This document shows, in pieces, positions 26,202-35,169 of a stretch of 64,000 nt of DNA. Under the pieces are notes generated by a model. The model was not told where the DNA came from. It saw only the letters and a program-made list of their open reading frames with translations, and did no database searches. The translations under genes were made by a program, and so were the position numbers. Every line of letters begins with the position of its first letter. Position 1 is the first letter of the stretch. The stretch comes from Staphylococcus sp. NRL 16/872. Its GTDB lineage: Bacteria > Bacillota > Bacilli > Staphylococcales > Staphylococcaceae. The DNA lies in the NCBI RefSeq assembly GCF_022815905.2, contig NZ_CP119327.1, positions 186,001 through 250,000 on the forward strand. The letters are read 5' to 3'.

Positions 26202-27032
26202 TTAAGTGAAAATGTGGCCGAGGAAAAGAGCTGCGAAATAGCCAATAATGATGATTACACCTGTAACGCCATTATGAATCATATGGACCATCATACTATC
26301 GCGCACATTGCCTCTACGATGATAAGCGAGGTAAAAGATCATGCCCATCATGAGATACATCAAAGCTGCGACCCAATTTGTTGTACCATGTTGAGATGCA
26401 AAAATGATTGATGAAATAATAAATGGTAACCAGAAACGACTTCTTTTAAAGAGTGTTTCTTTGAAGATACCACGATAAATGAGCTCTTCTAAATATGGCG
26501 CAATGAATGAAATAGTTAATGCAAAGACAATTAGTGGGAAAACTTGTGGTAATTGTTCCATATTAGCTTGACCATTCATATCGCCAAGTAACATCTTATC
26601 GTTTTGCGTCTGTCTTGATCCTGTGACAACAAACATTAATTGAGACATACCAATCACTATGATGCGTAATAATATTGCCCAGCCAATATTAATCGCAACG
26701 TCTTTCTTTGTGAATTTTTTCGGCTGTTCGTAAGTGTGACTTTTATAGTAACGTCTCACGAGCCAAATAATGACACCGGTGAAAAGAAGGAAAAGTAACG
26801 AAGCGAGCGTGCCAGTTATTAAGTCCATATGAGCTGAAAGTCCCATGATGTAAATCATGAGTACGACAGGAATTTGGGCAAGTAGGAGCCATCCAATAAA
26901 AATAAGAATATTAACAAATGTATTTCCAGTTGGATGACGTTCTTCATGATGTTGTGGAGTTTCATGTTGATTCGGTTGTTCAGATGTTGAAGTAGATGAA
27001 GCGTATGTATTCACATTTTCGTGTTCGGTCAT
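26202..27032 (-). CDS. CPBP family intramembrane metalloprotease-like protein (5 of 7)
   Basis: 276 residues. A hydrophilic Ser/Thr/His-rich N terminus of about 40 residues precedes a polytopic domain with YLEELIYRGIFKE, FASQHGTTNW and HMIHNG, the three CPBP motifs. It is a paralogue of the protein at 6708-7487. It starts at ATG and is divergent from the tandem CPBP pair at 27199, sharing an upstream region with it. Possible roles are peptide processing or bacteriocin immunity; the substrate is unknown. Confidence 0.85.
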   Translation of the reverse strand: MTEHENVNTYASSTSTSEQPNQHETPQHHEERHPTGNTFVNILIFIGWLLLAQIPVVLMIYIMGLSAHMDLITGTLASLLFLLFTGVIIWLVRRYYKSHTYEQPKKFTKKDVAINIGWAILLRIIVIGMSQLMFVVTGSRQTQNDKMLLGDMNGQANMEQLPQVFPLIVFALTISFIAPYLEELIYRGIFKETLFKRSRFWLPFIISSIIFASQHGTTNWVAALMYLMMGMIFYLAYHRRGNVRDSMMVHMIHNGVTGVIIIIGYFAALFLGHIFT

Positions 27033-27198
27033 GTTAAACCCACCTTTTATTTAATGTTATGAATTTTGAAAGCGAATACTTCATTTTGAACGTAACATAT
27101 ATTTGACATTTTATCTATATAAATAGAGTAAAATTATTTTTAAAAATAAGCGAGTTTTTAATTAAGTAAAAATTTCCCGAGAAATGAGGAGGCAAATG

Positions 27199-27864
27199 AT
27201 GTCGCAAGAACGACTAAATCAACAAACTAAGAAAGCAGATTTCCAAATTTCGCATAAAGCGTATTGGAAATTATTATTACAATCTATTTTTATGATAGTT
27301 GTAATGTTGTTCGCTGAATCGATGGTTTTAGCATTAGTAGAAGAGAGCCCTAAACATTTTTGGGTAGCTATTGTATCAGTTATCATTGCATTTTTATTAT
27401 TATGGTTATTTAAGTTGAAATTATTTAATTTTAGCAAGATTACAAAACAACAATGGATGTTAATCATCATAGGTTTTGCTTTAATGACCGGTGTAGATTA
27501 TCTTTTATCGTTTTTCATGCCAGAGCCAAGCAATGAAAAAGGATTAGAAGAAGATTATAATAAGATTCCTTTCTTACTTCAAATTGCATCAATTGGCACT
27601 TTAGGACCAATTTTAGAAGAAGTTGTATTTAGAGGCTTGTTAATTAAAGGGATATTTAGAGGCGCACCTATTATCGGAGGGATTGTTTCAGTTATATTAT
27701 TTGCTGGTTCACATGGACCGACGACTATTGGAGAATGGTTTGTTTATGGATTTTCTGGCTTAATATTTGTATTTGCATATTTAAAGACTGGTCGCTTAGA
27801 AGTAGCGATTTTAATCCATATTTTAAATAATACGTTAGTTACAATTCAAAACCATTTCTGGTAA
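27199..27864 (+). CDS. CPBP family intramembrane metalloprotease-like protein (6 of 7)
   Basis: About 221 residues, polytopic, with LEEVVFRGLLIKG, FAGSHGPTT and HILNNT. The start is placed at ATG 27199, six bases behind AGGAGG; ATGs at 27184 and 27196 are in frame but overlap or crowd the ribosome site. It is a clear tandem paralogue of the next gene, sharing the FQIS-KxYWKLLLQSI N terminus and the LEEVVFRGLLIKG-type core, so the pair arose by duplication. Confidence 0.85.
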   Translation: MSQERLNQQTKKADFQISHKAYWKLLLQSIFMIVVMLFAESMVLALVEESPKHFWVAIVSVIIAFLLLWLFKLKLFNFSKITKQQWMLIIIGFALMTGVDYLLSFFMPEPSNEKGLEEDYNKIPFLLQIASIGTLGPILEEVVFRGLLIKGIFRGAPIIGGIVSVILFAGSHGPTTIGEWFVYGFSGLIFVFAYLKTGRLEVAILIHILNNTLVTIQNHFW

Positions 27865-27878
27865 AGGGGTGTATTGGA

Positions 27879-28526
27879 ATGAAAACTATTTCTCAGAATA
27901 AGCCTAACTTTCAAATTTCTGAGAAGCCTTATTGGAAATTATTATTACAATCTATAATGTTATTTGTTTTATTTTCTATTGTGTATATCTTCATTAGCGC
28001 AAATGAAGATCATTTAAGTGCCTTGCTCACTGGCACTTTATTAGTTATTGGAATCTTTTTATTAGGAAAATGGTTAAATATCCAGTTTTTCACTTTTGAA
28101 AAATTTACAAAAGAACAAGTAATGATTGTTATTTTAAGCGTGGTAATATGCCAAGCGATGTACTATTTATTTACCTTACCAATATCTACGACTTCCAACC
28201 AACAAGATATTAATAGTGTGCTTGCCAGATTGCCATTTATCAATAAATTATTATCAACAGCCATATTGTCTCCAATCATTGAAGAAGTTGTATTTCGTGG
28301 ACTACTTATTAAAGGATTGTTTAGAGGCATACCTATTATAGGTGCCGTGCTATCAGTGATTTTGTTTGGTGCAGCCCACATACCAACAAACATTTGGGAG
28401 TGGCTAATCTATGGAGGGTATGGATTTGTCTTTGTCACAGCATATTTAAAGACAAAACGCTTAGAAGTTCCTATGATAATTCATATTCTACATAATAGTT
28501 TATTCTTAATTATTTATCATGTTTAA
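27879..28526 (+). CDS. CPBP family intramembrane metalloprotease-like protein (7 of 7)
   Basis: 215 residues, polytopic, with IEEVVFRGLLIKG, FGAAHIPTN and HILHNS. Compared with its tandem copy, motif 3 is HILHN instead of HILNN. It starts at ATG 27879 behind AAAGGGGTG, 14 bases after the previous stop, so the two are co-transcribed. A good terminator follows. Confidence 0.85.
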   Translation: MKTISQNKPNFQISEKPYWKLLLQSIMLFVLFSIVYIFISANEDHLSALLTGTLLVIGIFLLGKWLNIQFFTFEKFTKEQVMIVILSVVICQAMYYLFTLPISTTSNQQDINSVLARLPFINKLLSTAILSPIIEEVVFRGLLIKGLFRGIPIIGAVLSVILFGAAHIPTNIWEWLIYGGYGFVFVTAYLKTKRLEVPMIIHILHNSLFLIIYHV

Positions 28527-28534
28527 TATAGTCA

Positions 28535-28576
28535 AAGGGAAATGTCTAATTAACGAACTAAACATTTCCCTTTTTA
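28535..28576 (+). terminator. Terminator between CPBP pair and pcp
   Basis: AAAGGGAAATGT/ACATTTCCCTTTTT stem. It also serves the convergent pcp operon on the minus strand, which ends at 28583. Confidence 0.75.
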
Positions 28577-28582
28577 ACTTTT

Positions 28583-29221
28583 TTAATGTGTTTCGCCTAA
28601 TGCGATTTTAGCGTCTTCGTCTCTTGAGATGGCTTTAATCGCAGCTGTTAAACCTTTAGCAATCGTTTCGATGGACATTGATGGCTTTTCAGGTTTATCT
28701 GTCACTTGTGCTGGAATAAATGGTACATGAATGAAACCAAATAATAAGCCAGGATAAGATTTATCTGCTAAGTAACCTAATTGATATAAGATGTGGTTAC
28801 ATACAAATGTGCCTGCCGTATTTGATAAGCTTGCTGGAACGCCGGCTTGTTTAATGGCTTCTGTCATCTTTTTAACTGGTAAGTTTGAGAAGTAAGCAGG
28901 TGCGCCATCCTCTTGAATAGCGACATCAATCGGTTGGTTTCCTTTGTTATCTGCAATACGTGCGTCATCAATGTTAATGCCAACACGTTCTGGGGTTAAA
29001 TCGTAACGTCCACCAGCTTGCCCGATAGCTAATACGGCCTCGTAGCCTCCTTTAGCTAACTCTTTATCTACTGCCTCTTTTGATTCATGAAAGACAGTTG
29101 GGATTTCTAACTTTGTAATCGTATGCTCGCCAATATGATCCTCTAATTGTTTGACTGCTTCTAATGCTGGATTGATCTTTTCGCCACCGAATGGGTCAAA
29201 TGCTGTTACTAGAATATTCAT
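28583..29221 (-). CDS. pcp: Pyroglutamyl-peptidase I (pyrrolidone-carboxylate peptidase)
   Basis: A 212-residue cysteine peptidase of family C15, which removes N-terminal pyroglutamate. Catalytic regions are TPERVGIN (Glu), [10 protein letters not shown] (Cys) and GFIHVPFIP (His). It is the last gene of the DUF969-DUF979-pcp operon, whose two membrane proteins are presumed to import pyroglutamyl compounds for it to act on. It starts at ATG after AAGGAGGAAA. Confidence 0.95.
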   Translation of the reverse strand: MNILVTAFDPFGGEKINPALEAVKQLEDHIGEHTITKLEIPTVFHESKEAVDKELAKGGYEAVLAIGQAGGRYDLTPERVGINIDDARIADNKGNQPIDVAIQEDGAPAYFSNLPVKKMTEAIKQAGVPASLSNTAGTFVCNHILYQLGYLADKSYPGLLFGFIHVPFIPAQVTDKPEKPSMSIETIAKGLTAAIKAISRDEDAKIALGETH

Positions 29222-29243
29222 AATTCATTTCCTCCTTTAATTT

Positions 29244-30170
29244 TTAAAAAGCCCAGAAATACATCAATGCGATATGAATAACGATTAATGTGAGTGCGAT
29301 AGGAGCTTGTGCCTTAATAACGCCAAATTCTTGCTTCATTTCTAATAATGCGACGGGTAGTGTGTTAAAGTTTGCGGCCATAGGCGTAAGCAATGTACCA
29401 CAGAAACCACCTGTCATTGCCAATGCTCCGGCAACGATTGGGTCGCCCCCTTGTGCAATAACGAATGGAATACCGATACTTGCAGTAATCACTGTAAAGG
29501 CTGCGAATGCGTTACCCATTAATACTGTGAAGAGCACCATACCTAAGATATAGGCAGTAGCACCTAAAAGATGGTTGCCTTCAGGTAAGAATGAAGAAAT
29601 CCCTTTAGAGATAACTTGACCAACACCACTCGCAGTGAAAAGGACACCAAGGGCTGCTAAGAATTGTGGCAGAATACCTGTTGTGCCTACTTGTTGTGTT
29701 AAGCGGTCGCTATCGTATAAAACGTAAGATAATTTAGGTTTAATAATGAGCAGTGCAGCGATTAAGCCAATGACTGATGAAATGCCTAAACCAATTGCGC
29801 CACCTAGAGGCGTCCAGTTTGAAATGATGACTGCCACTACAGCTAAGACAAGGGCCGGAATAAAGAGTTTATTGCCGTATTTATCTGACCCTTTTTCGAC
29901 TTCTTTATCAGTTACATCAATAATATTTTTAATTTTAACTTGTTTGAAAAGGGTCAACGCACCCATACAGAGCACTAGGATACCGTTAATTACATTTGGA
30001 ATGTAAGGTCCAGCGATAAAAAGAACGGCTAAGATAGTCCAGAATGCTGCAGTACCAATACTTTTAGATTTATCAGTTGCACGTAGAGCGCGATAAGCAG
30101 TGTATAAAAATTGTAGTCCGATTAGGATATAAAAAATTTCTAAAATATGATTTAATGTAGCCTCATTCAT
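29244..30170 (-). CDS. DUF979 family membrane protein
   Basis: A 308-residue polytopic protein of the DUF979 family. It starts 8 bases before the end of the DUF969 gene and is followed 22 bases later by pcp. The constant association of DUF969, DUF979 and pcp in Firmicutes suggests a two-component permease for pyroglutamate-containing peptides or 5-oxoproline. This is inference from context, not from motifs. Confidence 0.9.
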   Translation of the reverse strand: MNEATLNHILEIFYILIGLQFLYTAYRALRATDKSKSIGTAAFWTILAVLFIAGPYIPNVINGILVLCMGALTLFKQVKIKNIIDVTDKEVEKGSDKYGNKLFIPALVLAVVAVIISNWTPLGGAIGLGISSVIGLIAALLIIKPKLSYVLYDSDRLTQQVGTTGILPQFLAALGVLFTASGVGQVISKGISSFLPEGNHLLGATAYILGMVLFTVLMGNAFAAFTVITASIGIPFVIAQGGDPIVAGALAMTGGFCGTLLTPMAANFNTLPVALLEMKQEFGVIKAQAPIALTLIVIHIALMYFWAF

Positions 30171-30867
30171 GGTGCTTCACCTCTTTATGTCCATATTTTT
30201 TATTGAAATAACGATCTAGTAAGATATTTTTAACCCATACTAATATAAGAGTAATGATTGCGACGGGAATTGAAGCGAGTACTAAGCTCATTGCATTCGC
30301 TTTAATATGGAGTGATTGGAACGTACCTACCATTAATAAAATACCTGCTGCACCCACAAATAAATTTTGTCCAAAGAAGTTACCATAATTTTCCATTGCA
30401 GAGGCTTCAGCTTTTAATTTTTCGATATCTTTAGCGTCGATATCTTTTTCAGATAGGTTATAACGTGTGCGTAAAGCACCTTGTACCATTGGGTTGATTA
30501 AGGGTCTAACAAATTGAGGATGTCCGCCGATACGGATTGAAGCTACGCCAGCGATTTCACGGATAATTAAATATAAAGTGAGAAGGCGACCGGCTGTTAT
30601 TTTCTTGACGTTGCTAATCAGTTTAGAAGCTTGTTGCTTTAAGCCAAAACGTTCAATTAAACCGACCATTGGAAGAGTTAGCATAAATAATGTTACTAGA
30701 CGCTGATCGACGAAAGCTTTTCCAAGTGTAGAAAGCACATCAACAATATCCATACCAGCAACCAGACCAGTAACGACTGCCGCTATTAAAATAATTGCAA
30801 TTGTATCGAATTTGAGAATGAAGCCAATAATGATAATTAAAATACCAATTAATTTAAGCCATTCCAT
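30163..30867 (-). CDS. DUF969 family membrane protein
   Basis: A 234-residue polytopic protein of the DUF969 family (MEWLKLIGILIIIIGFI start; IRIGGHPQFVRPLINPM in the middle). It is the first gene of the operon and overlaps DUF979 by 8 bases, so the two are translated together and probably form one membrane complex. It starts at ATG after AAAGGAGTG. The substrate is inferred from the link to pcp. Confidence 0.9.
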   Translation of the reverse strand: MEWLKLIGILIIIIGFILKFDTIAIILIAAVVTGLVAGMDIVDVLSTLGKAFVDQRLVTLFMLTLPMVGLIERFGLKQQASKLISNVKKITAGRLLTLYLIIREIAGVASIRIGGHPQFVRPLINPMVQGALRTRYNLSEKDIDAKDIEKLKAEASAMENYGNFFGQNLFVGAAGILLMVGTFQSLHIKANAMSLVLASIPVAIITLILVWVKNILLDRYFNKKYGHKEVKHHE

Positions 30868-31132
30868 AAAATCACTCCTTTGAGGTTATAACTAGATTTA
30901 GATAATACAAAAAATAAAAAGTTTTAATTTTCTTAATATTAGCATAACAATTTTCTATATAGAAGAAGAATTAAAATAAAAAGAATAATATTTTGGGGAA
31001 TGTGGATTTTTAGTGAAGAGTTATTTAAATAGAATAATATTTTATGAAAGTTTTGTGGATATAAATATCTATTTAAAGTAATTTTATACTTATGTGATAA
31101 AATTTACTTGTAAATTAAAGGAGGAATGTTTT

Positions 31133-31906
31133 ATGGCAAAAACAGCAGTTATTACAGGTTCAGCCGCAGGTTTAGGTAAAGGAATTGCAGAGCGTTTAGC
31201 GAACGATGGATTTAATATTGTGCTTCAAGATATTAATCAAGACACACTACTGAAAACTGAGGAAGAATTTAAAGGCAAAGGTTTTAACGTTGTAGCTTTC
31301 CATAGTGACGTTTCTAAAAAGAAAGAACAAGAGGAACTCGTTCAATTTGCAGTTGCAGAATTTGGACAAATTGATGTCTTTGTAAACAATGCTGGTGTTG
31401 ACGCGGTATCTTCAATTTTAGAAATTACTGAGGATGAATTAGACAAATTATTCCATATTAACGTTTATGGAACACTTTTCGGCATTCAAGCAGCAGCGAA
31501 ACAATTTATTAAACAAAATAGCAAAGGCAAAATCATTAACGCATGTAGTATCGCCGGACACGAATCTTATGAAGTGTTAGGTACATATTGTGCTACAAAA
31601 TATTCAGTACGTTCATTCACACAAACAGCAGCTAAAGAATTAGCTGAAAAAGGTATTACAGTCAATGCTTACTGCCCAGGCGTAGCTAAAACTGAAATGT
31701 GGGATCGTATCGATGCAGCTATGGTTGAATTAGATGACAGCTTAAAACCAGGCGATGCCTTCGAACAATTCTCATCAGCAATCAAATTAGGACGCTACCA
31801 AGAACCAAAAGATGTAGCAGCTTTAGTATCATTCTTAGCTTCACCAGATTCAGACTACATCACAGGACAAGCCATCCTAACAGACGGTGGATTAGTGTAC
31901 AGATAA
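31133..31906 (+). CDS. budC: Acetoin (diacetyl) reductase, SDR family
   Basis: A 257-residue short-chain dehydrogenase: [12 protein letters not shown] nucleotide motif, NNAGV, catalytic Ser-Tyr-Lys in [18 protein letters not shown], and the [13 protein letters not shown] stretch typical of acetoin/2,3-butanediol dehydrogenases. It interconverts diacetyl, acetoin and butanediol with NADH. The ATG at 31133 (eight bases after AGGAGG) is preferred over the GTG at 31094. It is monocistronic, with a terminator at 31957-31988. Confidence 0.88.
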   Translation: MAKTAVITGSAAGLGKGIAERLANDGFNIVLQDINQDTLLKTEEEFKGKGFNVVAFHSDVSKKKEQEELVQFAVAEFGQIDVFVNNAGVDAVSSILEITEDELDKLFHINVYGTLFGIQAAAKQFIKQNSKGKIINACSIAGHESYEVLGTYCATKYSVRSFTQTAAKELAEKGITVNAYCPGVAKTEMWDRIDAAMVELDDSLKPGDAFEQFSSAIKLGRYQEPKDVAALVSFLASPDSDYITGQAILTDGGLVYR

Positions 31907-31956
31907 ACCGAATATAGAATTGAAACATTTAAAGGACTCAGTTCCAAGCATAAAAA

Positions 31957-31988
31957 CTCCCCTCAACAATATATGACGAGGGGAGTTT
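31957..31988 (+). terminator. Terminator of the acetoin reductase gene
   Basis: AACTCCCCTC/GAGGGGAGTTT hairpin 50 bases after the stop. The following T content is modest. Confidence 0.65.
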
Positions 31989-32055
31989 ATCTTTATATAT
32001 TAGTAAAACTATACATAGTATCCCTGTTTCTTTCGTGATACAATGATTATATAAA

Positions 32056-32070
32056 TGAGAAACATTCTCA
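32056..32070 (+). promoter_or_regulatory. Fur-like dyad upstream of the MFS gene
   Basis: TGAGAAACATTCTCA has 6-bp perfect arms and the 7-1-7 layout of Fur boxes (11 of 14 consensus positions). It lies 46 bases before the start of the NorB-like pump. Confidence 0.35.
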
Positions 32071-32115
32071 ATTGATTACATAACTATATACCACAGTAAG
32101 GGAGTGTATGATGTG

Positions 32116-33489
32116 ATGTCACATCAACGTAAGTTTGACGGTAAACTCGTCATTGCAGCAAGTTTTGCAGTATTAACATATTGGTTGTTCGCACAATCAT
32201 TCATAAATATAGGCACAAGTGTTCAAAAAACATTTGAAGCTCCAGAATCAATAATGAATCTTTCGATTAGTCTTGTGTCATTCGTCACAGGCATATTTAT
32301 GGTTGGCGCAGGAGACATCGCTGATAAAATAGGCAATCTCAAAATGACAATTATTGGGCTAGTTTTAAGCATTATCGGTTGCTTAAGCCTTATTGTAATT
32401 CCAGCTACACCATTTCTAGTTATTGGCCGTATTTTTCAAGGTCTTTCAGCAGCCATTTTACTGCCATCTACTATTGGACTAGCCTCAGATAAATTTGAAG
32501 GGCAAGAATTGCGTAAAGCATATAGTTTTATGATGATAGCAACTGTGGGCGGAATTGGTTTTTCATCCTATATAGGTGGACTTATTTCTAATTATTTAGG
32601 ATGGCAAACCGTCTTTATTATTTCTATCATTTTATCAATCATTGCGATATTTATTTTAAGTCGCAGAAAAGAAATTCCTCGTTCACAACGTGAGCACCAA
32701 ACATTTGATTACGTAGGAATGATTATCTTTGGTATTTTTATCGCCTGCCTTATGTTAGTCATGACACAAGGATTCACTTACGGTTGGACTAGCACTTTCA
32801 CACTAAGTGTTGTAGCACTTGGTCTCATTGCACTCATCGTTTTTTATTTTTTTGAAAAAGGCAGAACCACACCATTTATCGATTTTTCAATTGTAAAAAA
32901 CCGAGCATTTCTTGGTTCAACAATTAATAACTTTGTACTTAATACTGGTGTAGGTACAACTGTCGTCTTCAATGGCTATGCACAAAAACAATTCGGTATG
33001 AGTGAAGTACAAACAGGCCTGGTCACAGTGCCGTACGTCTTCATGGCCATCGCAATGATACGATTAGGTGAAAAAGCAATACAACGTTATGGTGGGAAAA
33101 GCATGTTAATTGCAGGGCCATTATTCCCAGCTATTGGAATTATCCTAATTAGTTGTACATTTTTATCTCAAAATTGGTACGTAGGCCTTGTGACGTTTGC
33201 TTTCGTAGTTTGTGCAATTGGTAATGGCTTAGTAGCCACACCAGGTTTAACGATCGCCGTATTTAACATGCCAGAAGAAAAAGTAAGTTTTGCGACAGGT
33301 TTATACAAAATGGGAGCCACTTTAGGAGGCGCTTTTGGCATTGCTTTTAATACTACTATTTTCACAATATGCCAGCAATTCTTTACTGTAGAAACATCAG
33401 CCATGATGTCATTCTTAGCAGGCGCTGTTATCATGGTACTCGGACTTATTTCAGCGTTTATTCTTATACCTAAAAAAGTAAAAGCCTAA
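32116..33489 (+). CDS. NorB/NorC-like MFS multidrug efflux transporter
   Basis: About 457 residues and 12-14 membrane helices. The N-terminal YWLFAQSFINI, motif-A-like GDIADKIGNLKM and GRIFQGLSAA resemble S. aureus NorB. The C-terminal GLYKMGATLGGAFGIA is also shared with that group. A drug or organic-cation proton antiporter is likely. The start is ambiguous: ATG 32116 (AAGGGAG 11 bases upstream), or GTG 32113 or 32104. A strong terminator (33493-33534) follows. A Fur-like dyad is upstream. Confidence 0.85.
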   Translation: MSHQRKFDGKLVIAASFAVLTYWLFAQSFINIGTSVQKTFEAPESIMNLSISLVSFVTGIFMVGAGDIADKIGNLKMTIIGLVLSIIGCLSLIVIPATPFLVIGRIFQGLSAAILLPSTIGLASDKFEGQELRKAYSFMMIATVGGIGFSSYIGGLISNYLGWQTVFIISIILSIIAIFILSRRKEIPRSQREHQTFDYVGMIIFGIFIACLMLVMTQGFTYGWTSTFTLSVVALGLIALIVFYFFEKGRTTPFIDFSIVKNRAFLGSTINNFVLNTGVGTTVVFNGYAQKQFGMSEVQTGLVTVPYVFMAIAMIRLGEKAIQRYGGKSMLIAGPLFPAIGIILISCTFLSQNWYVGLVTFAFVVCAIGNGLVATPGLTIAVFNMPEEKVSFATGLYKMGATLGGAFGIAFNTTIFTICQQFFTVETSAMMSFLAGAVIMVLGLISAFILIPKKVKA

Positions 33490-33492
33490 TAA

Positions 33493-33534
33493 AAAACAAG
33501 CGTGACTGTTCAATCAGCCACGCTTGTTTTGTTT
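33493..33534 (+). terminator. Terminator of the MFS gene
   Basis: AACAAGCGTGACTG/CAGCCACGCTTGTT stem followed by TTGTTT. Confidence 0.85.
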
Positions 33535-33635
33535 ATAAATACTTGTTTAAAAATTTTAGATATAGATACTGAATGAAATTACCCAACCAGTAAATAGACT
33601 TGTTTGATAAATGTGAGTGTTCATATACTTACATA

Positions 33636-33860
33636 AGTAGTTCTAAGATAGATAACGAAGTGTCGGGGCCCCAGCACAAAGACTTTCGTATAGAAAGTCT
33701 ACAAACAAAGCAAGCTGGGGAAGGAACGTAAGTATTCACACACTTAAGTAAGTAGTTCTAATGATTAAAATCAAAGAACTACTTTACATGACTACAGGCT
33801 TAAGCCTTTCACGCAAGAAAGCGTCGCAACAAAATGAGTGGCATCCATCTAAGAACTACT
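33636..33860. repeat. Palindromic repeat element, STAR-like, with terminal inverted repeats
   Basis: A gene-free element. It begins AGTAGTTCTAAGATA (33636-33650) and ends with the inverted counterpart ATCTAAGAACTACT (33847-33860). Inside are GGGGCCCC (33665-33672), a CCCCAGC/GCTGGGG hairpin (33669-33720) with an inner AGACTTTC/GAAAGTCT stem, and a copy of the AACGTAAGT palindrome module. The same modules in the same order occur in the island at 7.8-8.3 kb. Confidence 0.8.
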
Positions 33861-33880
33861 CTACATAAAAAAGTACATAT

Positions 33881-34855
33881 TTAATTCACTTTATCTGTCG
33901 TTAAGCCTTGTGGTATTGGCTCAAAGATAACTAAATCATCGCTATTTAATAAATCCTCATTTAATTGTAATTCGGCAATGCGGTTAGAGTTATAATACTT
34001 CACATACAACGTACGCGTAGTCAGATTGAATACAGTTTGATACAGCGTGTAGTGGAACTCATGTTCAGAGGGACGAACGGCACCTTTAGGAATGCTAACG
34101 CTATCCAGAATTCTAAATGCATCAAGCACCGCATCATCGCCATCGTCAGGCAACATATTATGCACGAGATACGTTGCTCTTACATAACGCTCCGCAGAGG
34201 TATAACCTCCTGGCAAACCAGATGTGCCACTTTCATTACCAATAAATAAATTCTTATAACGTTTATATTGAGGTTTGTAAGGTGTCACATTCGCAAAATT
34301 CTTCAAGTTCTCATAGTGCCAATTCAAATCAGGACTGTTTGTCAGCACGCCAACTGGATTATCATGCACCACAATACGACCTTCCACAAATGTAATCTCA
34401 GCCGTACGACCAGTAGCATCAGAAATATGATAATGAAGCGGAGGTGCTTCGTTAATATCGTTTAACGTATTCGCAACGACGTTCACTTGTTTCGCGTTAT
34501 CAATGAGTTCGTCGATCGTTTGATTGTAGCCAAGTGCCCACGTTAACACTTCAGTTTGTGAAATATTGATATAGCCTTCACGAATTTTAGTCGCATATGA
34601 CGCATATCCTCGGTCGTATTGATTTGAAATCGCTAAGCCATGTTCATTCACGCCATCTCCGAAGATAAAGCCTTCCATATCTGATCCCGCACCAGTAAAG
34701 CCATACTTCGTTTTACCTTTATAATCTACGCGAGATTCCCAATAGAAATTGCGTGGTTGCACAGCTGGATGTCCAGTCAATGGATAATCATAATCCATCG
34801 TACGTCCTAGTATAATGTCGCCATTTTTTGCTTGAAAAGTAAAACCCGTACACAT
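33881..34855 (-). CDS. Choloylglycine hydrolase / penicillin V acylase family amidase
   Basis: A 324-residue Ntn-hydrolase. The nucleophile is Cys2 (MCTGF), exposed after Met removal. GRTMDYD supplies the Arg/Asp pair, and GLAISNQYD and the Asn/Arg region toward the C terminus complete the set. The ATG at 34855 is nine bases after GGAGG, and only this start gives the N-terminal Cys; the upstream TTG would bury it. Substrates could be conjugated bile salts, penicillin V or N-acyl amides. A Fur-box-like sequence (34880-34894) lies just upstream. Confidence 0.9.
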   Translation of the reverse strand: MCTGFTFQAKNGDIILGRTMDYDYPLTGHPAVQPRNFYWESRVDYKGKTKYGFTGAGSDMEGFIFGDGVNEHGLAISNQYDRGYASYATKIREGYINISQTEVLTWALGYNQTIDELIDNAKQVNVVANTLNDINEAPPLHYHISDATGRTAEITFVEGRIVVHDNPVGVLTNSPDLNWHYENLKNFANVTPYKPQYKRYKNLFIGNESGTSGLPGGYTSAERYVRATYLVHNMLPDDGDDAVLDAFRILDSVSIPKGAVRPSEHEFHYTLYQTVFNLTTRTLYVKYYNSNRIAELQLNEDLLNSDDLVIFEPIPQGLTTDKVN

Positions 34856-34879
34856 ATGTATCAACCTCCATTTATATAT

Positions 34880-34894
34880 TGAAAATTATTATCA
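34880..34894 (-). promoter_or_regulatory. Fur-box-like site upstream of the bile salt hydrolase-like gene
   Basis: TGAAAATTATTATCA matches the 7-1-7 Fur consensus (TGATAATNATTATCA) at 13 of 14 defined positions, 25 bases before the start codon. An AT-rich genome gives some chance matches. Confidence 0.4.
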
Positions 34895-35000
34895 ATTATA
34901 AATTTTATACTTAAATATTTCAATTTTTGCAATTGAAAGTATAAAAAATATCCCTTATGACATTGGTTAATCTCATAAGGGATACTCTAATTTTTAATTT

Positions 35001-35165
35001 ACGGCTTTCCAAAAGCAGGATTTTAGGTAGCGAGGCCCCAACACAGAGAATTTCATTCAGAAATTCTACAAACAAAGCAAGTTGGGGACTCACGACTCGA
35101 CAAAATTTGAGAAACAATTTTGCTCATCGTTCGGTTCTGCTCAAATCCTAAACGCTTTTGTCCAG
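35001..35165. repeat. STAR-like hairpin element
   Basis: GAGGCCCCAAC...GTTGGGG (35033-35087) has an inner AGAATTTC/GAAATTCT stem. It is a variant of the hairpins at 7927 and 33669 with the loop ACAAACAAAGCAAG kept. Flanking sequences (AAAAGCAGGATTTTAGG and CAAATCCTAAACGCTTTT) are roughly complementary, so the element may fold as one long structure between two minus-strand genes. Confidence 0.7.
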
Positions 35166-35169
35166 ACCT

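Noticed and set aside
34920..35151. Opposed ORFs of 64-65 codons at the 35-kb hairpin
   Set aside because: Both are translations of the STAR-like palindrome and its flanks.
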